Part shown: one piece after another, positions 1 through 10,100 of the stretch
Numbering within the stretch: position 1 is the first letter of the stretch
Layout of the letters: each line of letters starts with the position of its first letter
Assembly: GCF_026239675.1 (NCBI RefSeq)
Contig: NZ_JAPIVQ010000005.1
Location: 372,001-436,000, forward strand
Direction of reading: 5' to 3'
DNA length: 64,000 nucleotides
Origin: Pedobacter sp. PLR
GTDB lineage: Bacteria; Bacteroidota; Bacteroidia; Sphingobacteriales; Sphingobacteriaceae
The notes under the pieces: model-generated
Databases searched by the model: none
Told to the model about the DNA's origin: nothing
What the model saw: only the letters and a program-made list of their open reading frames with translations
Made by a program: the position numbers and the translations under genes

Positions 1-2538
1 TTTTTATTGAATGGGAAAGCAGTTTTCATCAACGGTGTAGCAGAGTATGAACACCTGATTGGTCAGAGCCATGCCTTTAGTCCGGAACAGATCAAAACCA
101 GGGTGATGCAGATTAAAGCTGCGGGTTTTAATTCCTTTCGGGATGCCCATCAGCCCCATAACCTGCTTTATCAGGAGTATTGGGATAAACTAGGCATCTT
201 ATCCTGGACACAAATGGCAGCCCATATCTGGTACGATACCCCGGAGTTTAGAGCGAATTTCAAATCATTGCTGAGCGATTGGGTCAAAGAAAGGCGTAAC
301 AGCCCATCTGTGGTGCTTTGGGGTTTAGAAAACGAAAGCACTTTGCCCGAAGATTTTGCCAGAGAATGCACGGAACTCATCCGTAAACTCGATCCTACAG
401 CCTCTTCGCAAAGGAAAGTGACAACTTGTAACGGAGGCAAAGGGACGGATTGGGATGTGCCGCAAAATTGGACCGGAACTTATGGCGGTGATCCTTTAAC
501 TTATGCGGATGATATCCAGAAACAAGTGCTAATCGGCGAATATGGCGCCTGGCGCACCCTTGATTTGCATACAGAAGGGCCTTTTGTACAAAACGGTGCC
601 TATAGTGAAAACAACATGACCCAGCTGATGGAAACTAAAATCAGGCTTGCCGAATCGGTAAAAGATAAAACCGCAGGACATTATTTCTGGCTCTTCAGTT
701 CTCATGATAATCCGGGTAGGGTGCAAGGTGGAGAAGGTTTGAGGGAGCTGGACAGGATTGGTCCCGTAAATTATAAAGGTCTGTTTACACCATGGGAGGA
801 ACCTTTGGATGTTTTTTATATGTTCCGGGCAAACTATGCGCCAAAACAGACAGAGCCAATGGTCTATATTGTATCGCATACCTGGCCGGAACGCTGGTTA
901 AAACCCGGTAAAAAAGATAGCATCACCATCTATTCAAATTGTGATGAAGTGGAACTTTTTAATGACGTCAATAAAGCTTCCTTAGGAAGAAAAAAAAGAG
1001 GGGGTATTGGCACTCATTTCCAATGGGATGCTGTAAATATTCAATACAATGTGCTGTATGCGATTGGTTATGTGAACGGAAAGGCGGTTGCCAAAGATTA
1101 TGTGGTGTTAAATAACCTGCCGGCAGCACCTCATTTTAATGATTTTAATAAGGATGCAAAGCCTGTCACCGCTGCAGTAAAGGGGTATCATTATTTATAC
1201 AGGCTGAATTGTGGCGGACCGGAATACAAAGATCAGAACGGACAACTCTGGTCGGCAGACAGGCAGCTAAGCAAAGGCGGTTTCGGCTCTCAGTCCTGGA
1301 CAGAGGCTTTTCAAGGAATCCCTGCTTTTTTCGCGAGTCAGCGACGCACATTTGATCCGATTGAAGGAACAACCGACTGGAAGTTGTTTCAGACTTTCAG
1401 GTATGGCCGCGACCAGCTCAGCTTTGAATTCCCTGTGCCTGATGGCGAATACCTGGTGGAACTTTACTTTGCAGAGCCCTGGTTGGGAACCGGCGGTGGA
1501 ATGGATGCTTCCGGAATGCGTTTATTTGATGTGGCCCTAAATGGAAAAACGGTGATTAAAGACCTGGATCTATGGAAGGAAGCAGGTCATGATATGGCAT
1601 TGAAAAAGACCCTGAAAGCACAGGTGAAAGGTGGTAAACTGGTCATCTCCTTTCCTCAGGTTAAATCTTCCCAGGCCGTCATTTCAGCGATTGCCATTGC
1701 ATCCGCTAATCCCAATATCAAACCGGCTAAAGAAAGCCAGGCGATTGTGGAATTAATTGACAAAAATGCGGCGGAACTGTCCAGTTGGATGGACCTTGGA
1801 GATCAGCAATATATAGACGAGCCCGTTTATTTTACCGCTTTACCTTCGGGACTTTATGGCGCTGAATGGATCAGGATGCCAAATAAGGGAAATCAGGAAC
1901 TGCAATTTAAAGTGAACAGCGAAGCGGATGTGTATATCGCAACTGCGATCCATACAAAAGATGGTTTAACCTGGCGGTCTGGTTATGAGGATACCAAGAC
2001 CCTGCTTAAAAATAGTAAAGGGGAGAGCTTTAACGTGTTTCGTAAGCGCTTTTCAAAGGATCAAACGGTAAATTTAAGGTCAGAAGCAGCCTATACCATT
2101 GCGGTTTTACCGGTCGGTAATATGCAGCCGGCCTACGATTTAAAGTCGGTAGCTACTTACAAAGCTACGGATGCGGCATTGAAAAGCCCGGGACTGGCAA
2201 CAGAGGAGCTGATGGGAAAAGAACGCATGGTTTTTAAAAAGCCGTCAGGTGATGTTTTGGAGTGGAATATCGTGGTTGGTGTTGCAGATACTTATTCGCT
2301 TACGCTAAAATACCACAACCCTTTTGAACGATCTCTTAAAGGGAAGTTAGCGCTGTTAACGATGGATGGTACGGTATTAAAAAAGCCGGAACCCATTGAG
2401 TTTGTCACTACGAAAAAGGGAAAATGGAACTACCATAATACCAATTCCGGTACCATGATCAATGCAGGAACCTACAGGGTACGCCTGATTGCCGATGATG
2501 CGGAAGGATTAAGTATTGATGCCTTGACTGTACAATAA
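1..2538 (+). CDS. Glycoside hydrolase family 2 protein with malectin domain (5' truncated by window edge)
   Basis: The frame is open from base 1, so this is the C-terminal part of a longer protein; the first in-frame TTG at base 7 is not a real start. The beginning matches the GH2 TIM barrel. NE in WGLENES (Glu codon 334-336) would be the acid/base, and Glu in LIGEYG (codon 538-540) the nucleophile. A malectin-like carbohydrate-binding domain follows at about residues 390-570 (LYRLNCGG, YLVELYFAEPW). The last 270 residues are a beta-rich region I cannot assign. GH2 members are exo-beta-galactosidases, glucuronidases or mannosidases; the exact substrate cannot be read. A symporter and an aldolase follow on the same strand, suggesting it feeds sugars to them. 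Confidence 0.85.
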   Translation, partial: FLLNGKAVFINGVAEYEHLIGQSHAFSPEQIKTRVMQIKAAGFNSFRDAHQPHNLLYQEYWDKLGILSWTQMAAHIWYDTPEFRANFKSLLSDWVKERRNSPSVVLWGLENESTLPEDFARECTELIRKLDPTASSQRKVTTCNGGKGTDWDVPQNWTGTYGGDPLTYADDIQKQVLIGEYGAWRTLDLHTEGPFVQNGAYSENNMTQLMETKIRLAESVKDKTAGHYFWLFSSHDNPGRVQGGEGLRELDRIGPVNYKGLFTPWEEPLDVFYMFRANYAPKQTEPMVYIVSHTWPERWLKPGKKDSITIYSNCDEVELFNDVNKASLGRKKRGGIGTHFQWDAVNIQYNVLYAIGYVNGKAVAKDYVVLNNLPAAPHFNDFNKDAKPVTAAVKGYHYLYRLNCGGPEYKDQNGQLWSADRQLSKGGFGSQSWTEAFQGIPAFFASQRRTFDPIEGTTDWKLFQTFRYGRDQLSFEFPVPDGEYLVELYFAEPWLGTGGGMDASGMRLFDVALNGKTVIKDLDLWKEAGHDMALKKTLKAQVKGGKLVISFPQVKSSQAVISAIAIASANPNIKPAKESQAIVELIDKNAAELSSWMDLGDQQYIDEPVYFTALPSGLYGAEWIRMPNKGNQELQFKVNSEADVYIATAIHTKDGLTWRSGYEDTKTLLKNSKGESFNVFRKRFSKDQTVNLRSEAAYTIAVLPVGNMQPAYDLKSVATYKATDAALKSPGLATEELMGKERMVFKKPSGDVLEWNIVVGVADTYSLTLKYHNPFERSLKGKLALLTMDGTVLKKPEPIEFVTTKKGKWNYHNTNSGTMINAGTYRVRLIADDAEGLSIDALTVQ

Positions 2539-2573
2539 AATGATTTTTTGATTTATAAATATCCAGCTGCCAA

Positions 2574-4142
2574 ATGAAGGGTCTCCCGATTTTAGATCTT
2601 GTTATCATTGTCATTTACCTGATAGGAATGATAGGTGTGGGGATTTATTTCTCCCGTAACAACAAAAATTCTGAACAATTTACCAAAGCCTCCGGCCTGA
2701 TCCCCGGCTGGGCAATTGGCATGTCCATTTATGCCACTTTTTTAAGTAGCAATACCTTTTTGGGCGTTCCCGGTAAAGCCTTTGGTGGCAATTGGAATGC
2801 CTTTGTGTTTAGCCTTTCCATGCCATTGGCAGCATGGGTAGCCTCAAAATATTTTGTCCCTTTCTACCGTAGCACTGGTGAAATATCTGCATATACGCAT
2901 TTGGAACACCGCTTTGGTCCATGGGCCAGAACATATGCTGTGGTTTGTTTTTTGCTGACACAGCTGGCCAGGATGGGCTCGGTTTTCTTCGGTATCGCGC
3001 TGAGTTTACAGGCCCTTACCGGGTATTCTATGCAAATGATCATGGTGATTATGGGCCTTTGCATTATCATTTATACCGTTTTGGGTGGTATTGAAGCGGT
3101 CATCTGGACAGAAGTGGTTCAGGCGGTCGTAAAAACATTTGGTGCGGTACTGATCCTTTACCTGATCATTGCCAATATGCCTGGTGGGGTGTCTAAAATT
3201 ATTGAAATTGGTAAATCAGCTGATAAGTTTTCTCTCGGGAGCCTCTCTCCGGATTTTGTGAGTTCCTCCTTTTGGGTGGTCTTGTTATATGGCTTCTTTA
3301 TCAACCTGAATAACTTTGGAATGGACCAGAATTATATTCAACGGTACCATACGGCAACATCGGCTAAAGCCGCCTCTAAATCTATTTGGTTATGCGTTTG
3401 GCTCTATTTACCTGCTTCGCTGTTGTTTTTTGTCATCGGATCCTCTCTGTATGCCTATTATGAACTGAATCCGGACCTGATTGAAAACATCAGACATCAG
3501 GTTGCCATAGAGCGTTTACCGGTTCATGCCTCCGCAACAGAGATCAGGAACATGGCAAAATCATTGCAGCCAGCAGACTATGGGGATAAGATTATGCCGC
3601 ATTTTATGGTGACAAAAATACCTGTGGGCCTGGTCGGTTTAATCGTCTCGGCCATCCTGTCTGCGGCGATGAGTACCATTAGCTCCGGTATGAACTCCTC
3701 AGCAACAGTTTTTACCGTTGATATCTATCAAAGATACTTTAAACCGGATATTACAGAAAAGCAGAACCTGTCTCTGTTACATATTTCTACAGTGGTGTTT
3801 GGACTTTTAGGAATGGGAGCGGGGATTGCCATGATTGGCGTAAAAAGTATTCTCGATGTATGGTGGGAGCTTTCAGGGATATTTGCCGCGGGAATGTTGG
3901 GGCTGTTTTTACTTGGAATAGTCAGCCGGCAGACCAAAAACCACGAAGCATTGATTGCAACGCTAATCGGTATTATGATCATTCTCTGGATGACTTTCTC
4001 TGCCCATCTTCCCGATGAGTATGCTTTTCTGAGGAATTCCCTGAATAAGAATATGATCATTGTGGTGGGCACGCTGAGCATCTTTTTAATAGGGGTGTTT
4101 TTAACAAAACTGAAGAATAAAAACCTAAAGTCTGCTGACTAA
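2574..4142 (+). CDS. Sodium:solute symporter (SSS family)
   Basis: A 522-residue polytopic membrane protein with roughly 13-14 hydrophobic segments, starting MKGLPILDLVIIVIYLIG, typical in length and layout for SSS symporters that import sugars or sugar acids with Na+. The glycine/serine-rich helix AILSAAMSTISSGMNSSATV near residue 365 is the usual SSS signature region around the Na+ site. It lies 35 nt after the GH2 gene and 61 nt before an N-acetylneuraminate-lyase-family gene. The set resembles a sialic-acid-type import and cleavage module, so a 2-keto-3-deoxy acid or an uncommon monosaccharide is a plausible cargo; this is inference. Another SSS gene occurs at 35599, with clearly different sequence. 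Confidence 0.88.
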   Translation: MKGLPILDLVIIVIYLIGMIGVGIYFSRNNKNSEQFTKASGLIPGWAIGMSIYATFLSSNTFLGVPGKAFGGNWNAFVFSLSMPLAAWVASKYFVPFYRSTGEISAYTHLEHRFGPWARTYAVVCFLLTQLARMGSVFFGIALSLQALTGYSMQMIMVIMGLCIIIYTVLGGIEAVIWTEVVQAVVKTFGAVLILYLIIANMPGGVSKIIEIGKSADKFSLGSLSPDFVSSSFWVVLLYGFFINLNNFGMDQNYIQRYHTATSAKAASKSIWLCVWLYLPASLLFFVIGSSLYAYYELNPDLIENIRHQVAIERLPVHASATEIRNMAKSLQPADYGDKIMPHFMVTKIPVGLVGLIVSAILSAAMSTISSGMNSSATVFTVDIYQRYFKPDITEKQNLSLLHISTVVFGLLGMGAGIAMIGVKSILDVWWELSGIFAAGMLGLFLLGIVSRQTKNHEALIATLIGIMIILWMTFSAHLPDEYAFLRNSLNKNMIIVVGTLSIFLIGVFLTKLKNKNLKSAD

Positions 4143-4203
4143 CCTATCAATTATCCTGCTTTCATACTAAGTAATTTATAGCTATTTATTTAAAATATAT
4201 AAA

Positions 4204-5142
4204 ATGGAAAACTCACAAAAAGGGTTCATCCCGGTCATGCTCACGCCTTTTTCCGGCAATGGTGCCATAGATTATACGGCGCTTACTGCGCTTACGGAAA
4301 TGTATTTGCAGGCTGGAGCTTCGGGATTATTCGCCAACTGTCTTTCAAGCGAAATGTTTGAATTAACGGACGAGGAACGTATAAAAGTGATCAGTCATGT
4401 GATCAAAGTGGTAGATGGTGCTGTGCCCGTTGTAGCCACAGGTACATTTGGCGGCTCAATCAGCAAACAAGCAGATTTCGTTAAAAAGGTACATGGCCTG
4501 GGAACTGAAGCCGTGATTATGATCGCCAGTTTACTGGCTGCCGAACAGGAAGAGAATCAGGTGTTTGATCAGCGGGTTTTTGAATTGTTTGATCAGACAG
4601 CAGGGGTGCCTCTGGGTTTTTATGAATGCCCTGTTCCCTATAAAAGAGTACTTGATCCGGTTCAGTTACAGCAGTTCGTAGCAAGCGGGAGAGTGATCTA
4701 TCACAAAGACACCAGTTTAAATTTACAACAGATTAAAGCGAAGTTAAGCCTGTGTCAGGGCTATCCGGAATTTGGTTTGTACGACGCTTATATGGTCCAT
4801 GCGGTAGATTCTTTAAAAGCAGGATCAGCCGGTCTTTCCTGTATTCAGGGCAATTACTTCCCGGAGTTAATTGTATGGATATGCAACAATTATGAGGATC
4901 CTCAAATGGAAAATGAAGTGCTGCGGGTACAGCAGTTTGTGGTCGACAATATGGAGGTGATGCACAATGTATACCCGATTGCATCCAAATACTTTTTGCA
5001 AAAAAGAGGACTAAATATCTCTACTTTCAGCAGAAGGGAGGTGGGGATTTTCAGTAATGCCATCGTTAAAGAAGTAGAAGGCTTATATGCTGATTACACG
5101 GCTTTAAAAAATGACCTGAATATTCAGTTAGCTATTCATTAA
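4204..5142 (+). CDS. DHDPS/N-acetylneuraminate lyase family aldolase
   Basis: A 312-residue (beta/alpha)8 class I aldolase. Tyr140 (GFYECP) and Schiff-base Lys168 (IYHKDTS) sit where the family has its catalytic Tyr and Lys. The usual pyruvate-carboxylate loop GTTGE is replaced by CLSSE at residues 46-50, with the following FELTDEER conserved. This marks a divergent clade rather than lysine biosynthesis DapA. The expected chemistry is reversible aldol cleavage of a 2-keto-3-deoxy acid to pyruvate and an aldehyde. Its position after a symporter in a PUL suggests catabolism of a sugar acid (Neu5Ac, Kdo, Dha or a deoxy-galactonate type); the substrate is unknown. The 3' end overlaps the convergent AraC gene by 11 nt. 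Confidence 0.87.
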   Translation: MENSQKGFIPVMLTPFSGNGAIDYTALTALTEMYLQAGASGLFANCLSSEMFELTDEERIKVISHVIKVVDGAVPVVATGTFGGSISKQADFVKKVHGLGTEAVIMIASLLAAEQEENQVFDQRVFELFDQTAGVPLGFYECPVPYKRVLDPVQLQQFVASGRVIYHKDTSLNLQQIKAKLSLCQGYPEFGLYDAYMVHAVDSLKAGSAGLSCIQGNYFPELIVWICNNYEDPQMENEVLRVQQFVVDNMEVMHNVYPIASKYFLQKRGLNISTFSRREVGIFSNAIVKEVEGLYADYTALKNDLNIQLAIH

Positions 5143-6004
5143 GATATTTTCGCTTATAATCCAGGGGAGTCATGCCGGTTACCTTTTTAAAATGTCTGTA
5201 GAAATTAGACACATTGTTGAAACCGCAATCAAAGCAGATCATTTCTGTAGGTAGCTTATTCTCAATTAAAAAGCGGCAGGCATGGCTTACACGGATCTCT
5301 ATTAAAAAATCATAATAGGTTTTTTTGGTCATCAGCTTAAAATACCTGCAAAATGAAGTTACACTCAGATTACTAAGAGAAGCAATCTCTTCCAGTGTAA
5401 TGTCATTCTTGTAGTTGGTCATGGTATAGGTGCAAATCTTATTAATGCGTAGGGTCTCCGATTCATTAGAGCGATAAAAGCCGTTTTTTCCAGACACTAC
5501 GGTTGAATACTCATCGGTTTCCGCCAATGTCTTTAAGATCCTGAGCAGGATAATGATGCGGTCCAGGTTGCTGACTTCAATAGAGGAGCGCATCAGTTCA
5601 GCCAGGTGATCTTTGGTTTTCCCCTGAATCAGCATGCCACTTTTAGCTTTTTCAAAGAGTTTTGGTATGAGGTAGGCTTCCGGTAAACTTAAGAGGTCTT
5701 TGCCCAGGCAATCCGGTAAAAACTGAATCACCATCGCCTCCACATTTAAGTCGGGATTGTGCTGAAAGTACTCCGTTTTACAGCGCCAGGTATGTGGTAG
5801 GTTTTCGCCAACTAAGACCATTTCACCAGCGCTGAAGTTGCTGATATTATCCCCTATAAACCTCAGGCCTTCTCCTTTAATCACGTAATGAAGTTCGAGT
5901 TCTGGATGGTAATGCCAGACTGTTCCGAAATCTGGTTTAATATCGTGCCTTATACTGAAGGAACTTTGCAGTGTACCTGGAATTTTATGAAAATGAGGCT
6001 TCAT
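5132..6004 (-). CDS. AraC-family transcriptional regulator with cupin sensor domain
   Basis: 290 residues. The N-terminal half is a cupin-like ligand pocket (WHYHPELELHYVIKGEG, VLVGENLPHTW). The C-terminal 100 residues carry two helix-turn-helix motifs of the AraC type (ITLEEIASLSNLSVTSFCRYF and ICFDCGFNNVSNFYRHFKKVTG, ending PLDYKR). Such regulators usually activate sugar catabolic genes on binding a monosaccharide. The gene faces away from the DUF3826-SusC train and towards the aldolase gene, so it could control either side through the 476-nt intergenic region. The start is the ATG at 6004; an AT-rich stretch with repeated TTTATATTT lies directly upstream. It is the only obvious transcription factor within the PUL. 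Confidence 0.92.
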   Translation of the reverse strand: MKPHFHKIPGTLQSSFSIRHDIKPDFGTVWHYHPELELHYVIKGEGLRFIGDNISNFSAGEMVLVGENLPHTWRCKTEYFQHNPDLNVEAMVIQFLPDCLGKDLLSLPEAYLIPKLFEKAKSGMLIQGKTKDHLAELMRSSIEVSNLDRIIILLRILKTLAETDEYSTVVSGKNGFYRSNESETLRINKICTYTMTNYKNDITLEEIASLSNLSVTSFCRYFKLMTKKTYYDFLIEIRVSHACRFLIENKLPTEMICFDCGFNNVSNFYRHFKKVTGMTPLDYKRKYLNE

Positions 6005-6480
6005 TTATATTTTTATATTTGAATATTATATTTATATTTAATTAATGTAAACGGAGTATTGTCTTATATTAAATGTAATGTACCTAAAAATAGGGAGTTT
6101 AATGATAATATACTACAATAACCTGCTAATAAGTAAGGGTAAATACAATCTCCTATTGTTGAGTTTTGTATAGCACCTCCACAGAGATAACCAAAATATA
6201 AACCAACAAATTCTTTTTATATAAAGATTTTGTTCATTAATAAATAATGAAAGAGCGGGTAACCAGGAAAATTATTCTTGCTACTGATGTAGGTTTCGCC
6301 GGAAAAGGCAGGAATTCATCAGCTCTAAAAATTCTGTTTCTTAACGGAAACACAACCTTAGCAGCACTAAAAAAATAAAGACAAAATATATTAATCCCTG
6401 AGTGCCTTTTTGGCATGGGATCTAAGAGCATAACAGCTTAACCAGAGCAACAATAAATCAACTAACCAAATTAATAAATT
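6005..6480. promoter_or_regulatory. Intergenic control region with AT-rich repeats and structured leader
   Basis: A 476-nt gap between the divergent AraC gene and the DUF3826 gene. At 6004-6040 TTTATATTT is repeated several times next to the AraC start. Towards the right lie three possible hairpins: CTGATG/CATCAG enclosing GCC/GGC (6284-6322), TGTTTC/GAAACA (6335-6352), and ATCCC..TGCC/GGCA..GGGAT (6394-6421). The last 20 nt before the next ATG read ACTAACCAAATTAATAAATT, similar to other leaders here. A 43-codon ORF (6247-6378) overlaps the first two hairpins. I could not find a convincing TTTG/TAnnTTTG promoter in this gap. Confidence 0.5.
6247..6378 (+). CDS. Possible small ORF (43 aa) in the PUL leader
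   Basis: ATG at 6247 opens a frame of 43 codons ending TAA at 6376-6378. The product is basic (many Lys/Arg) and starts MKERVTRKIILATDVGF. No family is recognised and no clear ribosome-binding site is visible. It coincides with predicted hairpins, so the region may be a non-coding leader instead. Listed only because it is the best small frame in a gene-free gap. Confidence 0.15.
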   Translation: MKERVTRKIILATDVGFAGKGRNSSALKILFLNGNTTLAALKK

Positions 6481-7155
6481 ATGAAACGTGTTTATCTACT
6501 CTTAGCATTAGTGCTATCAGTTATTATGAGCGTATCCGCTCAAAATAATACTGTCCCGGAAAATGAGAAAGCAGCTTACTTAAAGGTCATCACCCTGAGG
6601 GCAGATAAGATTGCGGGCGTTCTTAATCTTAAAGATGCTAAAACGCAGGAAAAGGTTTCTAACATCATCAGAGATCAATACAATAACCTGAATGATATTT
6701 ACATCGCACGTGATGCCAATGTAAAAGCCATCAAACAAAAACAGGAAAGCGATAAAATTGCTTTAGAAACTTCACTAAAAGCAGAAGCCGCTAAAACAGA
6801 TGCCAAATTAGCCATACTACACAAAAGCTATCTTTCTAAACTTTCTACTCAATTGAACCCTGATCAGGTTGACCAGGTAAAAAATGGCATGACCTACGGG
6901 GTAGTGCCGCTTACATACCGCGCGTATCAGGAACAGATCCTGACCCTTAACGAGGAACAGAAAAAACAAATCCTAACCTGGCTTACCGAAGCAAGAGAAC
7001 ATGCAATGGATGCTGAATCAGCAGATAAGAAGCATGCCTGGTTTGGGAAGTATAAAGGGAAAATCAATAACTACCTTTCCGCTGCCGGATATGACCTGAA
7101 AAAAGAAGGCCGGGACTGGGAGAAGCGTAGAAAAGCAGCCGCAACAGCTAATTAA
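6481..7155 (+). CDS. DUF3826 domain-containing exported protein
   Basis: 224 residues with a Sec signal peptide (residues 1-20, cleavage after SVSAQ). The mature part is helical and charged and fits DUF3826: YLKVITLRADKIAGVLNL, then IIRDQYNNLNDIYIARD, and near the end AWFGKYKGKINNYLSAAGYDLKKEGRDW. The function is unknown; members are known to occur beside SusC/SusD and pectin or rhamnose enzymes in Bacteroidota. It is the first gene of the main train, 31 nt before susC, with the leader element ACTAACCAAA 10 nt before its start codon; the same ten bases precede susC. A periplasmic accessory role is likely. Confidence 0.8.
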   Translation: MKRVYLLLALVLSVIMSVSAQNNTVPENEKAAYLKVITLRADKIAGVLNLKDAKTQEKVSNIIRDQYNNLNDIYIARDANVKAIKQKQESDKIALETSLKAEAAKTDAKLAILHKSYLSKLSTQLNPDQVDQVKNGMTYGVVPLTYRAYQEQILTLNEEQKKQILTWLTEAREHAMDAESADKKHAWFGKYKGKINNYLSAAGYDLKKEGRDWEKRRKAAATAN

Positions 7156-7186
7156 AGTATCGAGACCAAACTAACCAAACATAACG

Positions 7187-10100
7187 ATGAACTTAAAACA
7201 ACTAAGCAGATTCTCCCGGGCACTATTGCTCATGCTACTCCTGTGTATAACAGGGTATGCGCAGGAGAGAAGGGTTACAGGTACAGTAGTTGACAAGAAA
7301 GACGGACAGCCAATTCCTGGCGCGAATGTCAGCGTAAAGGGTAGGCCAAGCAACGTAAGTACAAACGTTGATGGAAAGTACACCATTCAGGTGAGCAGCG
7401 ATGCAGATGCACTGGTATTTTCGTATATCGGCTATGTCAGGCAAACCGTTGTTGTAGGAAAACAATCGATTGTCAATGTTTCACTGACCTCCGACGACAA
7501 AGATCTTGATGAAGTCGTTGTAGTAGGTTATGGTACACAGAAAAAGACGCATTTAACGGGTGCTGTAGAAACCATAGATGTGAAAAGAATTGAAGATCTG
7601 CCGGTTGGTAGTTTATCTGCCGCACTTAAAGGGCAGGTTGCCGGACTAAGCGTTAGCGGTGGATATGGCAGACCGGGGGATAACGCCTCCATCATCATCA
7701 GAAATCCTCAGTCTTTCTCTAAAGATGGTCCTCAGGGTGCTGGAAATCCTCTATATGTTATTGATGATGTCATCAGAACTCCGGAAGACTTTAATTTGCT
7801 TGATGCTTCGGAAGTGGAGAATATCTCCATCTTAAAAGATGCGGCAGCAGCGATTTACGGGATTCAAGGTGCCAATGGTGTGATTGTGGTGACAACCAAA
7901 AGAGGTAAAAAAGGGGAAACCAGAATCAGCTACGGCGCTTCAGTTGGTATGGCTGATGCAACCAAATTACCGGATATGATGACTGGCATTCAACATGCCA
8001 CTTATTTAAATGATTATACACAATCTCAGAATGATTATTTAATACAACCAAATGGCGATTTTACGGATCCAGTCACGGGTAAGACAACCAGAATAGCCGC
8101 TTACTATAGCCCGGACGAACTGGAGTATTTTAAAAACAACAGTACAGACTGGTTGAAAGAAGCCTGGAAATCTGCTGTAGTTACCCGCCATACTTTAAAT
8201 ATCAGCGGCGGATCCGATAGGGCTACTTTCTTTGCTGGTGCTTCTTATGTGAATCAGAATGCCAATTTTGATGGCATCAATACCGAAAAATGGACATTCA
8301 GAGCCAGCTCAGATATCAAATTAACGCAAGGCCTGCAATTGGGTATATCCTTAAGCGGTGATTTGTCAAATAATAAAAGATTCTTTTTTAAGCAGGGATC
8401 GGAAAGTGCAGAAAATGACTTCTTAACCTTGCTGGGAAATCCGGAATTTGTGCCTTACTATGTGGATGGATTACCGGTGCTGATCAACAGCCGCACGAAC
8501 AACACCGAAAGCTTTCACTTCTTTGAAGCACAAAAATCCGATAATTTCACCACCAGCAGAGGTACAGGATTAAACGTGCTGGGTAATTTGTCGTATGCCG
8601 TGCCTTTTATTAAAGGCTTAAATGCTAAACTTACTTTCAGTAAAAATTTAGATAATAATTTTGGTAAGCAGTTCGGAACCTTTTACGATGTATACAGGTT
8701 CTCCATGCTTGGTGAAAATAAACATATTTTCGGCGGTGACGTACTTGGAACCACCAGATTGAAAAATGGAGATAGAATAAGAATAAGTCCCTCTTATAAT
8801 GATAGCTATCAGATGAATGGCTCTTTAAATTATAACAGAACATTTGGTAAACATTCCCTGTCGGTCCTGGCCTTATATGAACAACAGGAGACGATGTTTG
8901 ATAGTGTAGACGGAATGATTGAAGGCATTATCGTGGGTGGCTTACCCAATCAAAACTATGGTACCGGTGTAAATACCTCAACAGAAGTACAAACAGAATT
9001 TGGACGTTTGGCTTATGCCGGAAGAGTTAACTATAGTTATGCGGATAAATACCTCTTAGAATTAAGTATCAGAGCTGATGCAAATGTCAATTTTGCGCCC
9101 GGAAAAAGATGGGGATATTTTCCATCCTTATCGGCAGGATGGGTATTATCTGAAGAGGCTTTCTTGAAGGATAAAGTGAAATGGCTTAATTTCCTGAAAG
9201 TCAGAGGTTCTGTTGGATTCTTAGGGACAGACAATACCAAAGGATATCAGTACCTGGTTAATTATAGCAAGGAAACCAGTAAATCACCGGTATTCGGTGG
9301 AAATAGTAATGTTGGTCCAAGTTTCAAAACCAATAATGCCATTGCCAATGCAGACTTGTCCTGGGATGATAACACTAAACTCAATGCGGGTATAGATGCA
9401 AAGTTTTTATCGAACAGACTGTCTCTTACAGGAGATCTGTTTTTAGATAAAAGAAGAAACATGTTAAGCACGAGGTCCTCTTCAGTACCTGTCACTATCG
9501 GTGCCAAAGTTCCGACAGAGAATTTTGCTGAGGTGAATAGCTTTGGGTACGAAATTTCATTGGGATGGAAAGATAACATCAACACCAACTGGAGTTATTA
9601 CGTGAATACTTTCCTAAGCTGGAATGACAATAAACAACTCTTGTTTGATCAGGCATCCGGGAATATTGGTACTTATCTGGATGGAACAGGCTTATCAAGC
9701 GATAGGGGTAAATTTGGATTTGAATATCTGGGTATGTTCAGATCGCAGACAGAGGTAGATAGTTACCTTGCCTCAAACCCCGGATATAAACTTTTCGGAA
9801 AAGTTCCTGAGCCGGGGATGTTGTATTATAAAGACATCAGAGGCGCATATAATGCTGCGACCGGAAGTTATGGCGGACCTGATGGACTGATTACGGAAGA
9901 CGACCAGGATTTCTTAACAGATAAAGCCGATAATCATTATGGGCTTGGTTTCAACTTTGGGACTACCTATAAAAACTTCAGTATTTCAGTGGTGATGGGA
10001 ATGAGTTTCGGCGGACAGGGTGCTGTAGAAGGTACTGCAAGAAAACGTGCGGAAACTTATGCCAACAGACCTGAATTCTGGTCTGATCACTGGACACCAG

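Noticed and set aside
7..2538. TTG at base 7 as the start of the first GH2 protein
   Set aside because: The frame is open to base 1 and the protein begins in the middle of the GH2 barrel; the gene is cut by the window edge.
6237..6431. 64-aa minus-strand ORF in the gap before the DUF3826 gene
   Set aside because: No start context, no family resemblance, and it overlaps hairpins and a better plus-strand small frame.
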